This document shows positions 10,130 to 24,681 of a DNA stretch of 64,000 nucleotides, one piece after another. Numbering within the stretch: position 1 is the first letter of the stretch; each line of letters opens with the position of its first letter. A program made the position numbers and the translations under genes. The stretch is from Paragorgia papillata. Lineage: Eukaryota > Cnidaria > Anthozoa > Scleralcyonacea > Coralliidae. A model generated the notes under the pieces. The model was not told the origin of the DNA. It did no database searches and was given only the letters and a program-made list of their open reading frames with translations. The DNA is taken from contig JAWNZC010000321.1 in the NCBI GenBank assembly GCA_035771165.1, positions 719,501 through 783,500 on the forward strand, given 5' to 3'.

Positions 10130-10309
10130 GATCTTATTCCAAAATGGCCGCCGAATTAGAATTCGTTTATGTGCATATAAATTAGCCCTTATGACCTCGT
10201 TTTAAAGTTAAAATTCTTTTGAATTTCCCACATGTAAACGAGTTCATAAGGCCTAATTTATATGTATATAAAAGAATTTTAATTCGGCGGCCATTTTGGA
10301 ATAAGGTCT
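10130..10309. repeat. Hairpin element upstream of TTC29
   Basis: The left arm AGATCTTATTCCAAAATGGC and the right arm GCCATTTTGGAATAAGGTCT are near-perfect inverted copies extending about 70 bp each, through a GCATATAAATTA / TAATTTATATG section. Each arm contains an AAATGGC(C/G)GCC word. A CCAAT-type word (TTAACCAATCAA) follows at 10341-10352. Confidence 0.65.
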
Positions 10310-10493
10310 GTGGCGGCGGAGTTTTCGTCAATTTTCCGCGTTAACCAATCAAATTTGAGTAATTTTACGTTCAATGTTTTAACTACTAAGTGTTTATAAG
10401 CTCATCACTGCACGGCCGATTTTACTCATTAAGAGGAGGCCCTAACACAGTCAAGGGATTATAAAGTCATTTTTTTTTGCAATTTCTTTTTAG

Positions 10494-10518
10494 GTTCCAA
10501 GTTAAAGAAACGTGAAGA
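10494..10518 (+). other. TTC29 5' leader segment
   Basis: A long T run and AATTTCTTTTTAG end at 10493, a good 3' splice site, 25 bases before the ATG. This suggests that transcription starts in an upstream non-coding exon that I cannot locate. Confidence 0.4.
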
Positions 10519-13500
10519 ATGGCTTCAGTTGCTCGTCTTCCTTCACTACAAAGTGTTGGAGGTCATGTTACTCAACAAGTTCTAAACCAAATTCCTTCTC
10601 ATCCTAAATTTGGAGGAGGAACGACCAATAAGAAGAGAGTAAATGTGCACGGAAAAACCAAACATGCCACAGGGAAAGAAGAAAAAGATGGAAAAAGTAA
10701 AATAGATACAGAAAGGTAAGATGCATTATTCGGGACTTCTCTTACTATATTGCAGATAATGATCATGTATAAACTCTTTCATGACCTAATTCAAGACTTT
10801 ATTAGTTTTACTGGCAGTTACTATGTACGTTCACTTGTGAGCTGTTTGACCGTTGCTATAGTTCACTTGTGAGTTGTTTGACCGTTACTATATGTACGTT
10901 CATTTGTGAGTTGTTTGACCGTTACTATATGTACTTTCACTTGTGAGTTGTTTGACCGTTGCTATAGTTCACTTGTGAGTTGTTTGACCGTTACTATATG
11001 TACTTTCACTTGTGAGTTGTTTGACCGTTACTATATGTACGTTCATTTGTGAGTTGTTTGACCGTTACTATATGTACTTTCACTTGTGAGCTGTTTGACC
11101 GTTGCTATAGTTCACTTGTGAGTTGTTTGACCGTTACTATATGTACTTTCACTTGTGAGTTGTTTGACCGTTACTATATGTACTTTCACTTGTGAGTTGT
11201 TTGACCGTTACTATATGTACGTTCATTTGTGAGTTGTTTGACCGTTGCTATATGTACGTTCACTTGTGGGTTGTTTGACCGTTACTATATGTACGTTCAC
11301 TTGTGAGTTGTTTGACCGTTACTATATGTACGTTCACTTGTGAGTTGTTTGACCGTTACTATATGTACGTTCACTTGTGAGCTGTTTGACCGTTACTATA
11401 TGTACGTTCACTTGTGAGCTGTTTGACCGTTACTATATGTACGTTCATTTGTGAGCTGTTTGACCGTTACTATATGTACGTTCACTTGTGAGTTGTTTGA
11501 CCGTTACTATATGTACGTTCACTTGTGAGCTGTTTGACCGCAGTGAACTCGATGTAAGTTAAAATGTGATACCTGGAACGCTAACGAAGGACCAAAAAGT
11601 GAGGCAAAAAGTTCCAGGCCACTGCGCGGTTTGCAGGTACGATTCAGTCTCCCACAAAATGTTTTTTACACTGCCGCCCGTCTTGAGCGAACTGCGAAGG
11701 CTCGAAAAAAGGTTTGAAAAAATTATTTATCAGACTAAACGTGCATTTAATGGTTTCCCATTGTTGTGCAGCGCTGTTGTTGTTTTATTTACTGTATAGC
11801 AGTCCAAAACTATACAGTAAATTAAGCTGGGGATGAAAATAGGCTGAGAAAACAGACGTCCGGCCTTTTGCTGGCTAGGATGAAAACAGCCAGCCGAAAA
11901 GGTGAGAACAAGAGTGAGAAAGCTATTCTTGTACGAGTTTGAAGACGTATTGATACTTTATATTTCATAATATACATCTAATGTCATTTTCTTATTTCTG
12001 CTCCTTTAATTTCTTGTTCAGTTTTGTTAAACGGCCTTTTGTAACTAATGATATTTTAAGAAATATAAACTGACAACTTGATTGTTTATTTTTCACGTTT
12101 ACTCATGGCTAGTTGTTGTTTTCGGTACGAATGCGGAATGCTTTTTAAACAAAACGAACTGATGAAACTGGTACTAACCTAAACGGCATATTCTATACTA
12201 AGTTTGTGTTGATTTTTTGTATCCTCTTCGGAGTGATGAAACTCTAATATATATGGTTTATAATATAACGAAAATTTGATTTAATTTCTTCACTGACAAA
12301 CTTCGTGCAGCAACAAATAGACAATCACTGCATAATTAGTTCGGCAGCATAGCACAACCAATCAAAATTTAAAATGCACGTTTAGCAAAGCGTGATAAAA
12401 TGATTCAATAAATAATTTTTCAAACCTTTTCGAGCCTTCGCAGTTCGCTCAAGACCGGTGACCGTGTAAAAAACATTTTGTGGGAGACTGAATCGTACCT
12501 GCAAACCGCGCAAGGGCCTGGAACTTTTTGCCTCACTTTTTGCCCCCCGAATGACTGGACGTTAGCGTTCCAGGTATCACATTTTAACTTACATCGAGTT
12601 CACTGTTTGACCGTTACTATATGTACGTTCACTTGTGAGCTGTTTGACCGTTACTATATGTACGTTCACTTGTGAGTTGTTTGACCGTTACTATATGTAC
12701 GTTCACTTGTGAGTTGTTTGACCGTTACTATATGTACGTTCACTTGTGAGCTGTTTGACCGTTACTATATGTACGTTCACTTGTGAGTTGTTTGACCGTT
12801 ACTATATGTACGTTCACTTGTGAGTTGTTTGACCGTTACTATATGTACGTTCACTTGTGAATTGTTTGACCGTTACTATATGTACGTTCATTTGTGAGCT
12901 GTTTGACCGTTACTATATGTACGTTCATTTGTGAGTTGTTTGACCGTTACTATATGTACGTTCACTTGTGAGTTGTTTGACCGTTACTATATGTACGTTC
13001 ACTTGTGAGTTGTTTGACCGTTACTATATGTACGTTCACTTGTGAGCTGTTTGACCGTTACTATATGTACGTTCACTTGTGAGTTGTTTGACCGTTACTA
13101 TATGTACGTTCGCTTGTGAGTTGTTTGACCGTTACTATATGTACGTTCATGTGTGAGTTGTTTGACCGTTACTATGTGTACGTTCACTTGTGAGCTGTTT
13201 GACCGTTTTCGATAAGTCAGGGTCCAGTGGGTTAGAAGATCAAAAGGTTTATTAATTTATTAAGTTTCAACCGATCTTTGACAGTACGCGGCCTCGTCAT
13301 CGCGTCAGAAAGTAATAACTGTATTGTTTCAGCCTTCCGTAAGACAGTAAATAAAGAAATACTTTAAAGTATATTTTACATAGTCGCATGCTTTTTGAAT
13401 CTTGAAGTATTTGCTACTCTATAGTTGCAATGAAGAAACTCGGCCACTTATAGTTTTTACGATATATATTAGTACCGGCACATGCAATGTATGACATATA

Positions 13501-16500
13501 GGAGTCGGACTAAAGACGTATCAATACCGTATGATTGATTTTTTCGTACTGTACAATAGTTGCAGGTGAAGTTGCAGCGGGTCTTCCAATGATCTCTCTT
13601 TCTGGCCTTGTCAAAAACATTCCTCCTAAAAGCATGCAGATTGAAATATGTTAGAACAATGTACTATTATACTTCCTATAGCTGCATTACTACAAACTGT
13701 ATTTAACGAGGTATCATCGGTTACAAATTATGAAGCTTAACCATCTAATAAAACCATCCCACAAGCGGGATGTTAAACTTGAACACATAAAGCTAAAAGG
13801 GGGTGGTATGGGGGTGAGGTTTCGTTTAGAAAGGTTGTCCAATCAGATGGTGGTTTTAATAGTTGGTTAAGCTTCATAATTTGAAGGAAATGATAGCTCA
13901 TTTAACAGAAGTTGATGCTGTGGGTGATTAAAGTGAGACCGCGAAACTCTTATTAAAGTTTCAGTTGTTTTTGCTGTGCAAACTGTCGTAAGTAGCCAAA
14001 CTCAGAAAACTCTGAGTTCCAAAAACCCTCAACCTTCCGAGTGCTAGCCACACGCTCTATTAAACCAATGTCATGACTGAGCCACTGCAACTCGGTAGAC
14101 CGAGATTGCATGTTTACGATATTAATAGCTAAGAACGAGTCAATCCGTACGGGTCATATGAGTTCCAGTGACTCAATGGTTGGAGCGTCCGGCTAGCACT
14201 CGGAAAGTTGTGGGTTCAAGTCTCGTCTGGAGCTCAGAGTTTGACTACCAAGTACCAACAACAGCTTGTACAGCAAAAACAGCTGAAACAATTAATAATT
14301 TCAAGCTGAAAACACTTTATAAACGTAGAGAAACTAGTAGCCTAAGTACTATATCATTCGACCTTCAGCTCCCAACTTGACCTGTAGCTCAGTTGGTAGA
14401 GCATTGGACAAGTAAACCGAAGGTCGCGGGTTCGAATCCCAGCCAGGCCAAGTAGAGTTTTCTCTGCTTGTCCAGTATGGTTCGTCACTTGAGTAACACA
14501 TTATTATTATTCTCCCCGAGTTCACTGTCCCACAACAATCATTCGAAAACTGCTATTGTTCTGGATATTTGAAATATATCATGTTTGTTGTATAGATACA
14601 GAAATACCTACATGCATAATCTATGTCTGGATATGTTAAAAGATGGCTTTCATTATTCGTATTGTGAGTTGTTTAATTTGATGAAAAGTGAAAGAGAGGA
14701 AAGACAAAAACTGGGTCCTGAGTCAGGACTTCAAGATGAACCATTAGTTGAAGATCAACCAGAAAAACTGGAACATTTAAAGTTAAACCTTACTTCTGCT
14801 GAAGCAGCAAAGAGAAGAGGTAATGTATTTGTAAAATATCAATGTTAAACAGTAAATGACTATTGACGGTACCGAAAATCATGGCGGGAGTGCAATAATA
14901 CTTTGCGATTTCAACAATTAGCTCAAATAACAGCAAATTAAATTATTACTTGGGCTACTATTGTAGGCAGAGTCAAGGTTTCGGCTCCGTTTCTGCGTCG
15001 CCAACTTGCATATTTTGCACGATTTACTTGTGGTACTATTCATGCTTTCGGTCGGGCTTTGCGCTTTAGACCTCTTTACCTTTGGTCAAGCCCCGTCAAG
15101 GTGTTCTTCAACTCTGCGCCGAGGTTTAACCGCAAAATATCCTATGAATGAATTATGAATTCTATCCACCACAGATAAATCTGTTCTATATAAAGTGAAC
15201 ACGAAGAGTAGTCTTAAAGCAGCCCCTGAACATATATCAAGTTGTTTTCATTGTTTTCATCTTGATTAAATAAATTATTTTTGTATCTGTTGTCTCGCAC
15301 CCAAGCAATAATTTTTTTGTTTTGATAATTGTTTTGTCTGTTGGGAAGTGCGTTTTGACTTTTGTTGTCTATGACAAATGTCTTTCGATTTTAGTGGTAA
15401 TTAACAACTGTATTAATGCTAATCAATTGCATCGAATATTATACCTCACAATCAGAGAGTTAGATTTGTACCACGTGACAATGGTATTTTTTGATGAGTA
15501 GCCCCACCCGACCTCGATTGTACCGCTAGCGTATGTCACCGGCATTTTTGTTGAGATTGAAGTGCTGTAGCTTCATGGTTTGAAACGAATCATCAGTTAT
15601 GAAAAACATATGTTTGGTATTAATAATATATCATTTATACACCCTTCGCTTGGGGCACTCCTCAAAAAATTACCTCTCGGGATGAAGAATCCCTCGGGCT
15701 TCGCTCTCGAGATATTTCATCCCTAGTGGTACATTTTTGTGGAATACCGCTCGCTCCAGGTCTATAACTGATAAAAAGTTCACTATTTCCGGCAAACATC
15801 TCTGCGTATTCACCACAAACTGGTAACAGAGTTATTAGAAGCCAGAGTAAACGCCTCACCAGGTGTCTTGTTAAACATATAGGATTCTAATTAGTATATA
15901 TGTGATCATATGATAGCGAGTGCATTTAAGGATTTTACACTATGAGTGATATTTGAAAATTGAATCAAAATTGCACGAGCCGTAGACGAGTACGGCGAGT
16001 GCAATTTGGATAAATTTTCAAATATCACGAGTAAAATCATTAATTGCACGAGCAGAATCGTATGATTACTTATTTATAATATTCATGACAAACTTACAAT
16101 GTTAATTATTACTACATTGTCGTAATGTCTTTGTTTGTTTGAATGTTAAACTGCTATTATGATCGCAAAAAATTGTAACAATGGTCTTTCAACTAGTCAG
16201 TTAATTTTCCAACTAGAAATCTTTTGCAAGCAACTGGAAGAAACCACAAACATCAAATTTGCTGAACAAAATACAAGTACTTCACCTTGTGAGAATGCGA
16301 CACGTATGCTTCGTACTCATCCTAGCTTTGGAAAAAAGTCTTCTTTCATTACTTGACAACAAAACTTTCCGGTTTAGGTAAACTGTGTATTCATTTGAAA
16401 ATATTAAATTATGGTATTCTCAATTCATAGTGTACCATGCACAAGTCGTTGGAAAACTGAAAATGGTACCTGCCATCTGTCCACTCCAAAATAGACCGCC

Positions 16501-19500
16501 ATTTTGAATTTTACCACTGTTATGAAAGTAACATTAATTTGCACTCTTCAGAGTGCAATTAACGATTTCATTTGCACTCTTCTCAACCAATCAGAATCCA
16601 GTAATTTTATCATGCATATTATAACTAACGTGGTTAAGTAGGCAACAGCGTCTTTCCTACCAAAGTTTGACCATGTCGTACGAAGCTGCACATTTTTAGC
16701 TTAAAGTATGTGCGGGTCTTGCGGACCTATTTTTCACCTTGTCATTATCAACTTTTTCAACTTTTAACAAATTTATTGACGATGAATTGTTTTGTTTTTT
16801 TCCAGCAAGGGTGACTATAAACGTCACTTTAATTGCTGATTAAACAAACATACTGTTCCATGACCACAACACAAATTCATTTATATCTCTAGAATGTAAA
16901 GATTATGTAAAATATCTCGGAGTCATTATTGATTCAAATCTCACTTGGAAATATCACATTGCGTATATTGCTTCAAAAATTAGCAAAACAATTAACAATT
17001 ATTCGCAGAAGGCGAGCTGAATATCGGTGTATAATAACCGAGACGAAGTCGAGGTTATTATTCACCGATATTCACTGAGCCTGAGGCGAATAATTGTTTT
17101 AGTATAAATACACATTTTCATACTTTTAGGAACAGCGTTTTCTTTAAAATTGTTAATTTCCTCTTCTGTCATTGACAAACCGGCTGGCGGCCATTTTGAA
17201 TAAACGCTGTGTAGGTGATTATCGAGAATTAATCCGAGGTAGCTCGACCAATCAGCGCGCGTGATTTTGTATAATCACCTGTGTATTTATACTAATAGGT
17301 ATTATTGTTAGGTTAAGACATTTTGTTCCAACGAACATATTATTAAATATTTATAGATCATTGATCTTCCCTTACTTGTCTTATGGTATGACTGTATGGG
17401 GGCAAGCTTCTCAAACACACCTAAACAAAATTTTGAAATTACAAAAACGTGTTATTCGCCTTATTTATTTGCACACCACAGATCTCACGCTGTTCCCCTT
17501 TTTATTTCTTCAAATATTCTACCATTGAATATGCTTTATTTTTAATCAATTTCAATTTTAATGTATGATGTATTTAATAAATTCACTCCACGCAAAATTT
17601 CAAGTTTATTTATATGCTCAAACGAGGTCCATACAAGGTTCTCTTAATTCCTGCTAATTACTATGATCAAATCAGCTAAAAAAGTCTTTTTCAAGACAGG
17701 GAGCCAAAATATGGAATGGTATTCCACTTGAAATACGAAAACTATCTAAGAATTGTTTCAAGAAAAAAAATGCAAGATACTCTACTTCGAATTTTGCATG
17801 AGGAGGATACTTAATATGTTGATATGCCGAAATTAATGAATAAGATTTAACCAAATAGTTCGATTGCTCTGGAAACTTTTTTTTTTTTCTTTCATATTCC
17901 ATCTGATACAATCTCTCATTTATTTAAATACAAAGTTCTTTTATTAGGAATCTGTAATCTAATTTAAGCGCTGTGGGAGGTGGGAGGTGGTGGGCTCCCG
18001 AGATCCTGTGCGTCGGAATACCTCTGTATTTCGCTGCTCGTGGTCTCGGGTTCACCGCCTTCTCTAAACGTTGTCTATGTAGTTCTTGTGTTCTCAATCA
18101 AATAAGCACTCTAAAATTTATTTATTTCCCCTCTACCCGCCTAGATTAGCTTTTGCTACCTGCAGGATAGTGTTATCCTTTAAATTGTACACAATCAATA
18201 AATTGAATTGATTGATTAAACATGTTTTGTGTTAAGTTTAGAATTGTACGAGCATAATGGAATGTTTACTAAACTTTGGCTTCTGTGGTTTGATTGCGTT
18301 CCATTTTATTCTTCTTACTCATTCGTTTTTCATCACACATTGGCTTTTTTCTTGATCGGAGACCTTTAGCGTCTAATTAACTACTCACTCTCCCAATAGG
18401 CCCAACGCCTAACAAAACCCTCACAGTCATATAGATAAGAATGTTAGATACATTAATCCATTTAATATTAACACATTTGATATAAACACATTTGGCGGTT
18501 TGCAGGCTGACGGGATGGATGCTATACCTGAGGAAGGTTACCTGACTCTGCCTTGTTCCTGGCAAAACCCTTACGCTAACCCTCATCCCATCCTGCAGCA
18601 CTGCATGTCACCCGTACCAGGTACAGGGAGAGTTGCCTGAATACCCTAGAACAACGAAAAATCCAACTGTATATGCTCCGTACACAATGCAGTGACCCTC
18701 ACGTGTAAGTCTATAGCTAAAAGAACTACTAAATGCCTGTTAGGACAATCAAAGCCAACCTCCCAAGAAAGGATAGCACCAAGTGGTTGAGTTGGGGCGG
18801 GCGGGATTGAGTGCGATGAGCAATAATCTGGTGATTAACTAACCTAACTTCCTCGAGGTTTGTTTAAATAACCGCGCCTTTCACGTGACCACATGCTCAC
18901 TGGAAATCATGAACACCACAGAAAGACGTTCGCTGTTAACTGTATTTATTACATAAATATATTTAAATTCTATTATATATTTTATTGCGTATAGGTAAAA
19001 GTCATACCACATTGTCTAATAAAACTCGAATACAACGTCTGTTTGTTTGTTTGTTTGTTTGTTTGTTTGTTTGTTTGTTTGTTTGTTTGTTTGTTTGTCT
19101 GTCTGTCTATGCAGACATCTAGACGGTATTGTGTTTACGTCGGTATATAGTTTAACAGTTTAACCTTTTCAGTTTGCTCTATCAAAAACACAGACAAGTT
19201 ATGTCCTATGTAGAATTTAATAAAATAGATTTTAATAAAATAGATTTAAAAAATAGATTGATTGTCAGTTTTTTTGCTGTGTAAATTATATGTTGTATAG
19301 TTTTTCTTTCCTTTTGAGAACATATGTATCTATTGGCCATTTCCCAAAAGAGTTGAAGAGTATTGAGTGCTGGTGTTCTTGGGATCGTTTGGAGGGGCAG
19401 TTTCATTGTGCTTATGCTATACCAAGCATGAAATCTGTCCCTCCAAACGATCCCAAGTACCCTAGCGTTCCTAACCCGTCACCAGTCTTCAACTCGTTTG

Positions 19501-22500
19501 GGAAATGGCCAATTGTAAATTGGATTTGTCTACAGGATTTCAAAGTGAAACATACATGCATGGTGATGCATGATTACCAAGGAGCCTTCAATTGTAATTG
19601 TTGTTTTTTTGTTTTAGGTAAAATGGATGTTGTGTACAGCTGTTATTTAGCTTTGGCCAATTATTTTGAGCAATCTAAAGATACATTTTTATCGAACCAC
19701 TTTTACAAATTCTGCTTGGATACAAGTGTCAAAGTTCGAGGAGATGGTCGAAGAAAAGAAGCCGAGGCAAACTTTAACATGGGTGCAACTTATGAAAAAC
19801 AAGGTCGCTTGAATTCAATGTCTTTATTATAAGAATATCTTAATGTAGCTTCCTCAGCGGGGATTTTTATGGGTTGATTTCTACCGCCTAGGGACTGATA
19901 CTTTGGGTGGCCCAGGTCAGATACAGTGGTCAGCTGTAATTTGAAGGCGATTATCCTTAATTCTGGATTAATGAAGAATTTATGGACCTAATGTTGAACA
20001 TTTTGGCAAAGAAATTCAGAGTTTTTTTTAAACACTTCCAAATTTAGAAACATTTTGTTCAGTTTGAACGAAAGTATATTTGAACAGAATATACTGAAAT
20101 AAAATAACAGATTAGATTTTAACTCATGCAGGATATATAGCATTAACCAGTTATTTAGTTTTAAGGTAGCAATAGGGTTATCCAGTATCGTTTCGTAAAA
20201 CAGAGCTGGCATCGCACCGCTACTAACGTGATCCCAACGTATCATATACCAATTTAAAACCAATTAACCAGGGAAGACGATTATAAAATCTAAAATTATG
20301 GAAAATATAATGGTTATCCGTTGTATTTACCGAAAGAAAAAATAAGCTTGTTGGCTTCAAGAGTTTAAAGTTCTTTGGAATTTAATTAATTTATAGTTTT
20401 GAAATTTATATTATTGTAATCACTGATAAATTATCTACAAAAACGTGTCGGCGATTTTTGAAATTCTGTTTCGTTCGGTTTTTATTAAAGATTTACGTTG
20501 TAGTCACAATATATTTCACAACTTGTCAATTCAAAACGCGATAAAATCAAAATTATGGAACTAATAAAAAATCGCCGACACGTTTTTGTAGAAGAGTGTG
20601 TACTTAGTAACTGCCAAAAGTTTCAGCGAAAAATATTGAAACGCTGCGAAGTTCTAACTGTTGAAAAACACAAATTTTGGCGAAAAATTGAGCGGAGAAA
20701 AAGCGTCTGGAAGGTTTCCGTGTTGAGTAATTAGTTCCGCCTCTTGAAGTAAAAAACTCGTTTTTCGCCTGGAAGAAAAACATTTCTGAATTCGAAATTT
20801 TTGTCACTGACAGATAATGTTGCGCTAGTTTAAAAATTGAAAGGAGATTTTTACATTTTTCCCCTATTGCTACCTTAATTTGAACAATTGGCCAAGATTT
20901 CTAATTGCTGAAGACTGCATGAAAGAAGTTGGTATGTGAATTATAGATATAATGAGATTACGTTTAGTTTTGGGGAAATTATCCAAATGCCTGAAAGCTG
21001 TACATTCTCAGAATTGGCAAATACTAATACGCTTTTTCTTTGACATGGTATTGATAATCGCAAGAAAAAAATTAAACAGCTAGTACATCTGTACATGTAT
21101 TTCGAATTCTTTGGAACTTTCATATGTGGCATTTAGAGGAGTACATTCGCAGAACAGCTATCTGTAAAATAACAACCGCGGCTTTGTAGGACAATTTTTG
21201 CTTGCACGGACTAATTGTAACTTTTCAGTGAAATCTTGTTGCATTACAAGTGTCAATAATAGTTGAAGCATGGAATGTTTAAAATGCCTTATGGAAGCCA
21301 TCACGGGGCAGTTGAGCATTTCTAGAGAGAGAACAAATCTGAGAATGGAAAGTTAATGAAGGGAAATCTTAAGGAGTAACGGTTTTTTAAAAATAATTGC
21401 ATTGTTTGTGCAAGCATAAAATTGTTCGTGGAACCCTACTTCATTTGTTTGTTGATTATTTTTATATTGTTTAACAATTTAGGCAATTTTATTGACGCTT
21501 TGCAATGCTTTGAAAACTTTTATGCGTTGACAAATGGGCGGTTATGGCAAATGGATGGTTCCGAAAAGAATTTATTTTCAATGGCTTGTGAATGTCTCCA
21601 AAGAGTTTACACTACTGTAGCACTGCAGGTAAAACTTTAGTTAATATAATGGTGTATCCTTAGTTTTGTTGTGTGAAATAAACGAACATCGTTTTATTAT
21701 AAAGCATGTGTCCAGACATTTGTAGTATTGCCATGAAGAACATTTAAATTTAAGCGGCCGTTCCTTGCTGGCAGAGGTTTCTCAACAGGAAAGAGACCTC
21801 TGCAAACATCCGACACTTTTCCTGTCGCGCATGCGCGAAGTAACCTTGACAACGAAGTTCAGAAACACGAGATATGCGTCAACAACACGAGGCGATAGCC
21901 GGGTGTTTCACCAGCTCTGTGAGTCGTCTTGTAACTTCCCAAGCACTGTAAACAACTTTATACTCGCTGTGTGACAAAGTCTTATTTCTTTACGGGAAAA
22001 TGTTTTAAATAGTAAGTAAAGAGATAAAAACAAGGTTACAGACTGAAACTCAACTGGCTCAGGAACGCTAATTGTTACACTCTAGCGCTACCACAGAGAC
22101 AACTCGTTGGTCATTGCGTATGCACGCTCAGAAGCCAATCAGAATGTGTGTTCTACCAAACCTGTTTTCAAAACTGGTTTGACACGTCCAAGATCATGGA
22201 CGACGGTTACATCAAACAAAGTGTTGGATTTTTGCAGAGGTCTCTTTCCTGTAAAGAGAGCTCTGCCAGCAGGGAAGCATGCACGCTTCGTTTTATATCA
22301 TTATAATTTGTATTTTCTGTACTGTTTAATAAACGAGTGTTTAATTTTATCACGCATATAAGATACGAGGTGATAGCTGACTGATATTTTGTTTGTGAGT
22401 TTATCAGACCGGCTTTAAAAACGAACCTTTTTGTAAGTTCATTGACGTGAGCATTTTGAAGATTGGCCTTGTGTGGCTCACACAAAATCCAGCCAGAAAT

Positions 22501-24650
22501 TTATCGAAGATGGCGAGCGTGTCTGTTTACATATAAAGACACTAATTTCTTTTGTTTTCCTTCATGAATTATTAATTAACTTTTGAAAACTAATTAAAAC
22601 CAAATTCTGCTTATACACGTGTTTTACTTTTCTTTCAAACTGTAGCTAAAGGAGTCGAACCCTTCAGAAAGTCTTAGTTATCTTTTAAAAGCTTACAAAG
22701 TTGCAAAAGAAGGTAAGGTAAAAACCTTTTCTATTCATGGCGGCATTCGGCTCTTCAAGTCTTATGTATTGTGTAAAATCCACTGACTGGAAAGGGTTAA
22801 ATTTAAATGTTAAATATTTATGTTTTTTTGACAATTGTTTTGTAGAGAAGTCAGATATCAGGTGCCAAGCGATTACTGAAAAGCTGTTTATTTAAAAAGA
22901 TAAAAATGACACTTCAAAAAATATATGTACAATATATCATGTGCAGATGGACTAATTATGCGGTTTCATTTGTATATACTACCATTATGTATATCTTTAT
23001 TTTTGGCATTGCTTAATTGATGTGCTTTATTGGATAGCTATTTGTCCAACTTATAGCCTCGAAATATTTCAAAATATATTATTAAACAAACTGACTACAC
23101 TACTACTGACAGTATATCAAAACAGGGACTCGGAGAGGTATTGCGGTATTTAGAAAAGCAAAGACAACCTAATTGATAATACGTATTTTTTCGTTTGTAC
23201 TCTGAGCTCCAGACGGGACTCGAACCCACAACCTTCCGAATGCCAGCCGGGCGCTCTCACCATTGAGCCACTGGAACTCAGATGGCAGACGGAGGTTGTG
23301 TCTTTTTCTTTCGTAATATATAAATATGTTTATGTATAAATAACTTACGACAGCTTGTACAGCAAAAACAAACGAAAAAACTTTACCAACTTCAAGCTGA
23401 AAACACTACTAACATAGATATGTATTTTTCTGTATAGGAGACGATATCCCAGGAAGAGGTGAAGCAAGTTATATTCTTGGCTGTGCATATCAAGACAACG
23501 AAGATGCCGAAACGGCTTTGCTTGTAAGTCTTTATCCCTATCGCATTCTTCTTTCATTTCATTTTATTCCAATTTATTTTATTAGTTGAGGTTCTGCTGA
23601 ACGACATCCGTGCATCCTCAAAAGCTTAGTGTGATCAATCTTGTTCCTTATCCAACCTTATGCAAAATACACATATCTGACATATGCTTTTTTATACGAT
23701 TAAAAAAATGCTCACTAATCCTGCGTCTTCGATCACCGAAGTGAAATAATTATTGTAATTATTGTTCAATGTCCACCAAATGTTGCGCATGTGATTTTCT
23801 AAGCAAATGTGCTACATGACCGTTATGACTACTATAGAATGAAACCAGTGTGTAAATTGTGTGGTATGAAGTGTCTTGAAAACAGCTCCCGTAGGATTGT
23901 TAGTAGGAGTGCTAAAGTTGATCTCTTTTCTTTTTTGAGTTGACTAGATGTCAAACTATCGGAAAATGACGGGGTTCAAATTCTCGACCTCTCAATATAC
24001 AGGGGAGTCGAGGGGTCGGAAAATTTGGATTGCATTTTCTGATAATTTGACACTTAGTCAACTCAAAAATGAAACAAAAATCAATTTTGCATGTTTTCAT
24101 GACACTCAGAATCAATGTCAAGGGAAGGTCTTTGAGTCACTCTTATTATCCATGTCTCCGACCCTGCGACCTCCCGCCTGTAAATCGAAGCGTCGAAAAT
24201 TTGAACCCATCATTCTCCGATAGTTTGACATCTAGTCAACTCAAAAAAGAACGAAAATCCTCTTTAGCACTCAAATCCTACGAGAGTACACTTTATACTG
24301 CACTAAAAGTGTCGCTCGTGTCACTTTTGCCTTCACCTTTCGACCGGGCACGTGCAATGTTGCAAAAAGCAAATGCGATACTATAAAATGTTGAAGATTT
24401 TATTAGGGTGGTTTTATAAATGGTTTTTGGTGTATATTTTATAGGTTAAATTAACGTAATTTGAGGTTTATTAATTTTTCGTTTTAGTATCATAACGAAT
24501 ATTTCAGTATATGCCAGCAAGTTGATGATCTAACTGGAATGGGCAGAGCCTGTCGAGCTTTAGCAAAATCTTACGAGAAGTAAGAATCGTTGTCTGTTTG
24601 TTTGTTTGTTTGTTTGTTTGTTTGTTTGTTGTTTGCTTGCTAGCTAGCTA

Positions 24651-24681
<31 letters not shown>

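Noticed and set aside
10816..13208. Regular direct repeats that could suggest a CRISPR array
   Set aside because: The units are contiguous with no unique spacers, and the context is an intron of an animal gene. It is a minisatellite.
14379..14452. Functional tRNA gene
   Set aside because: The anticodon arm is mismatched and position 33 is not T. It stands among SINE copies.
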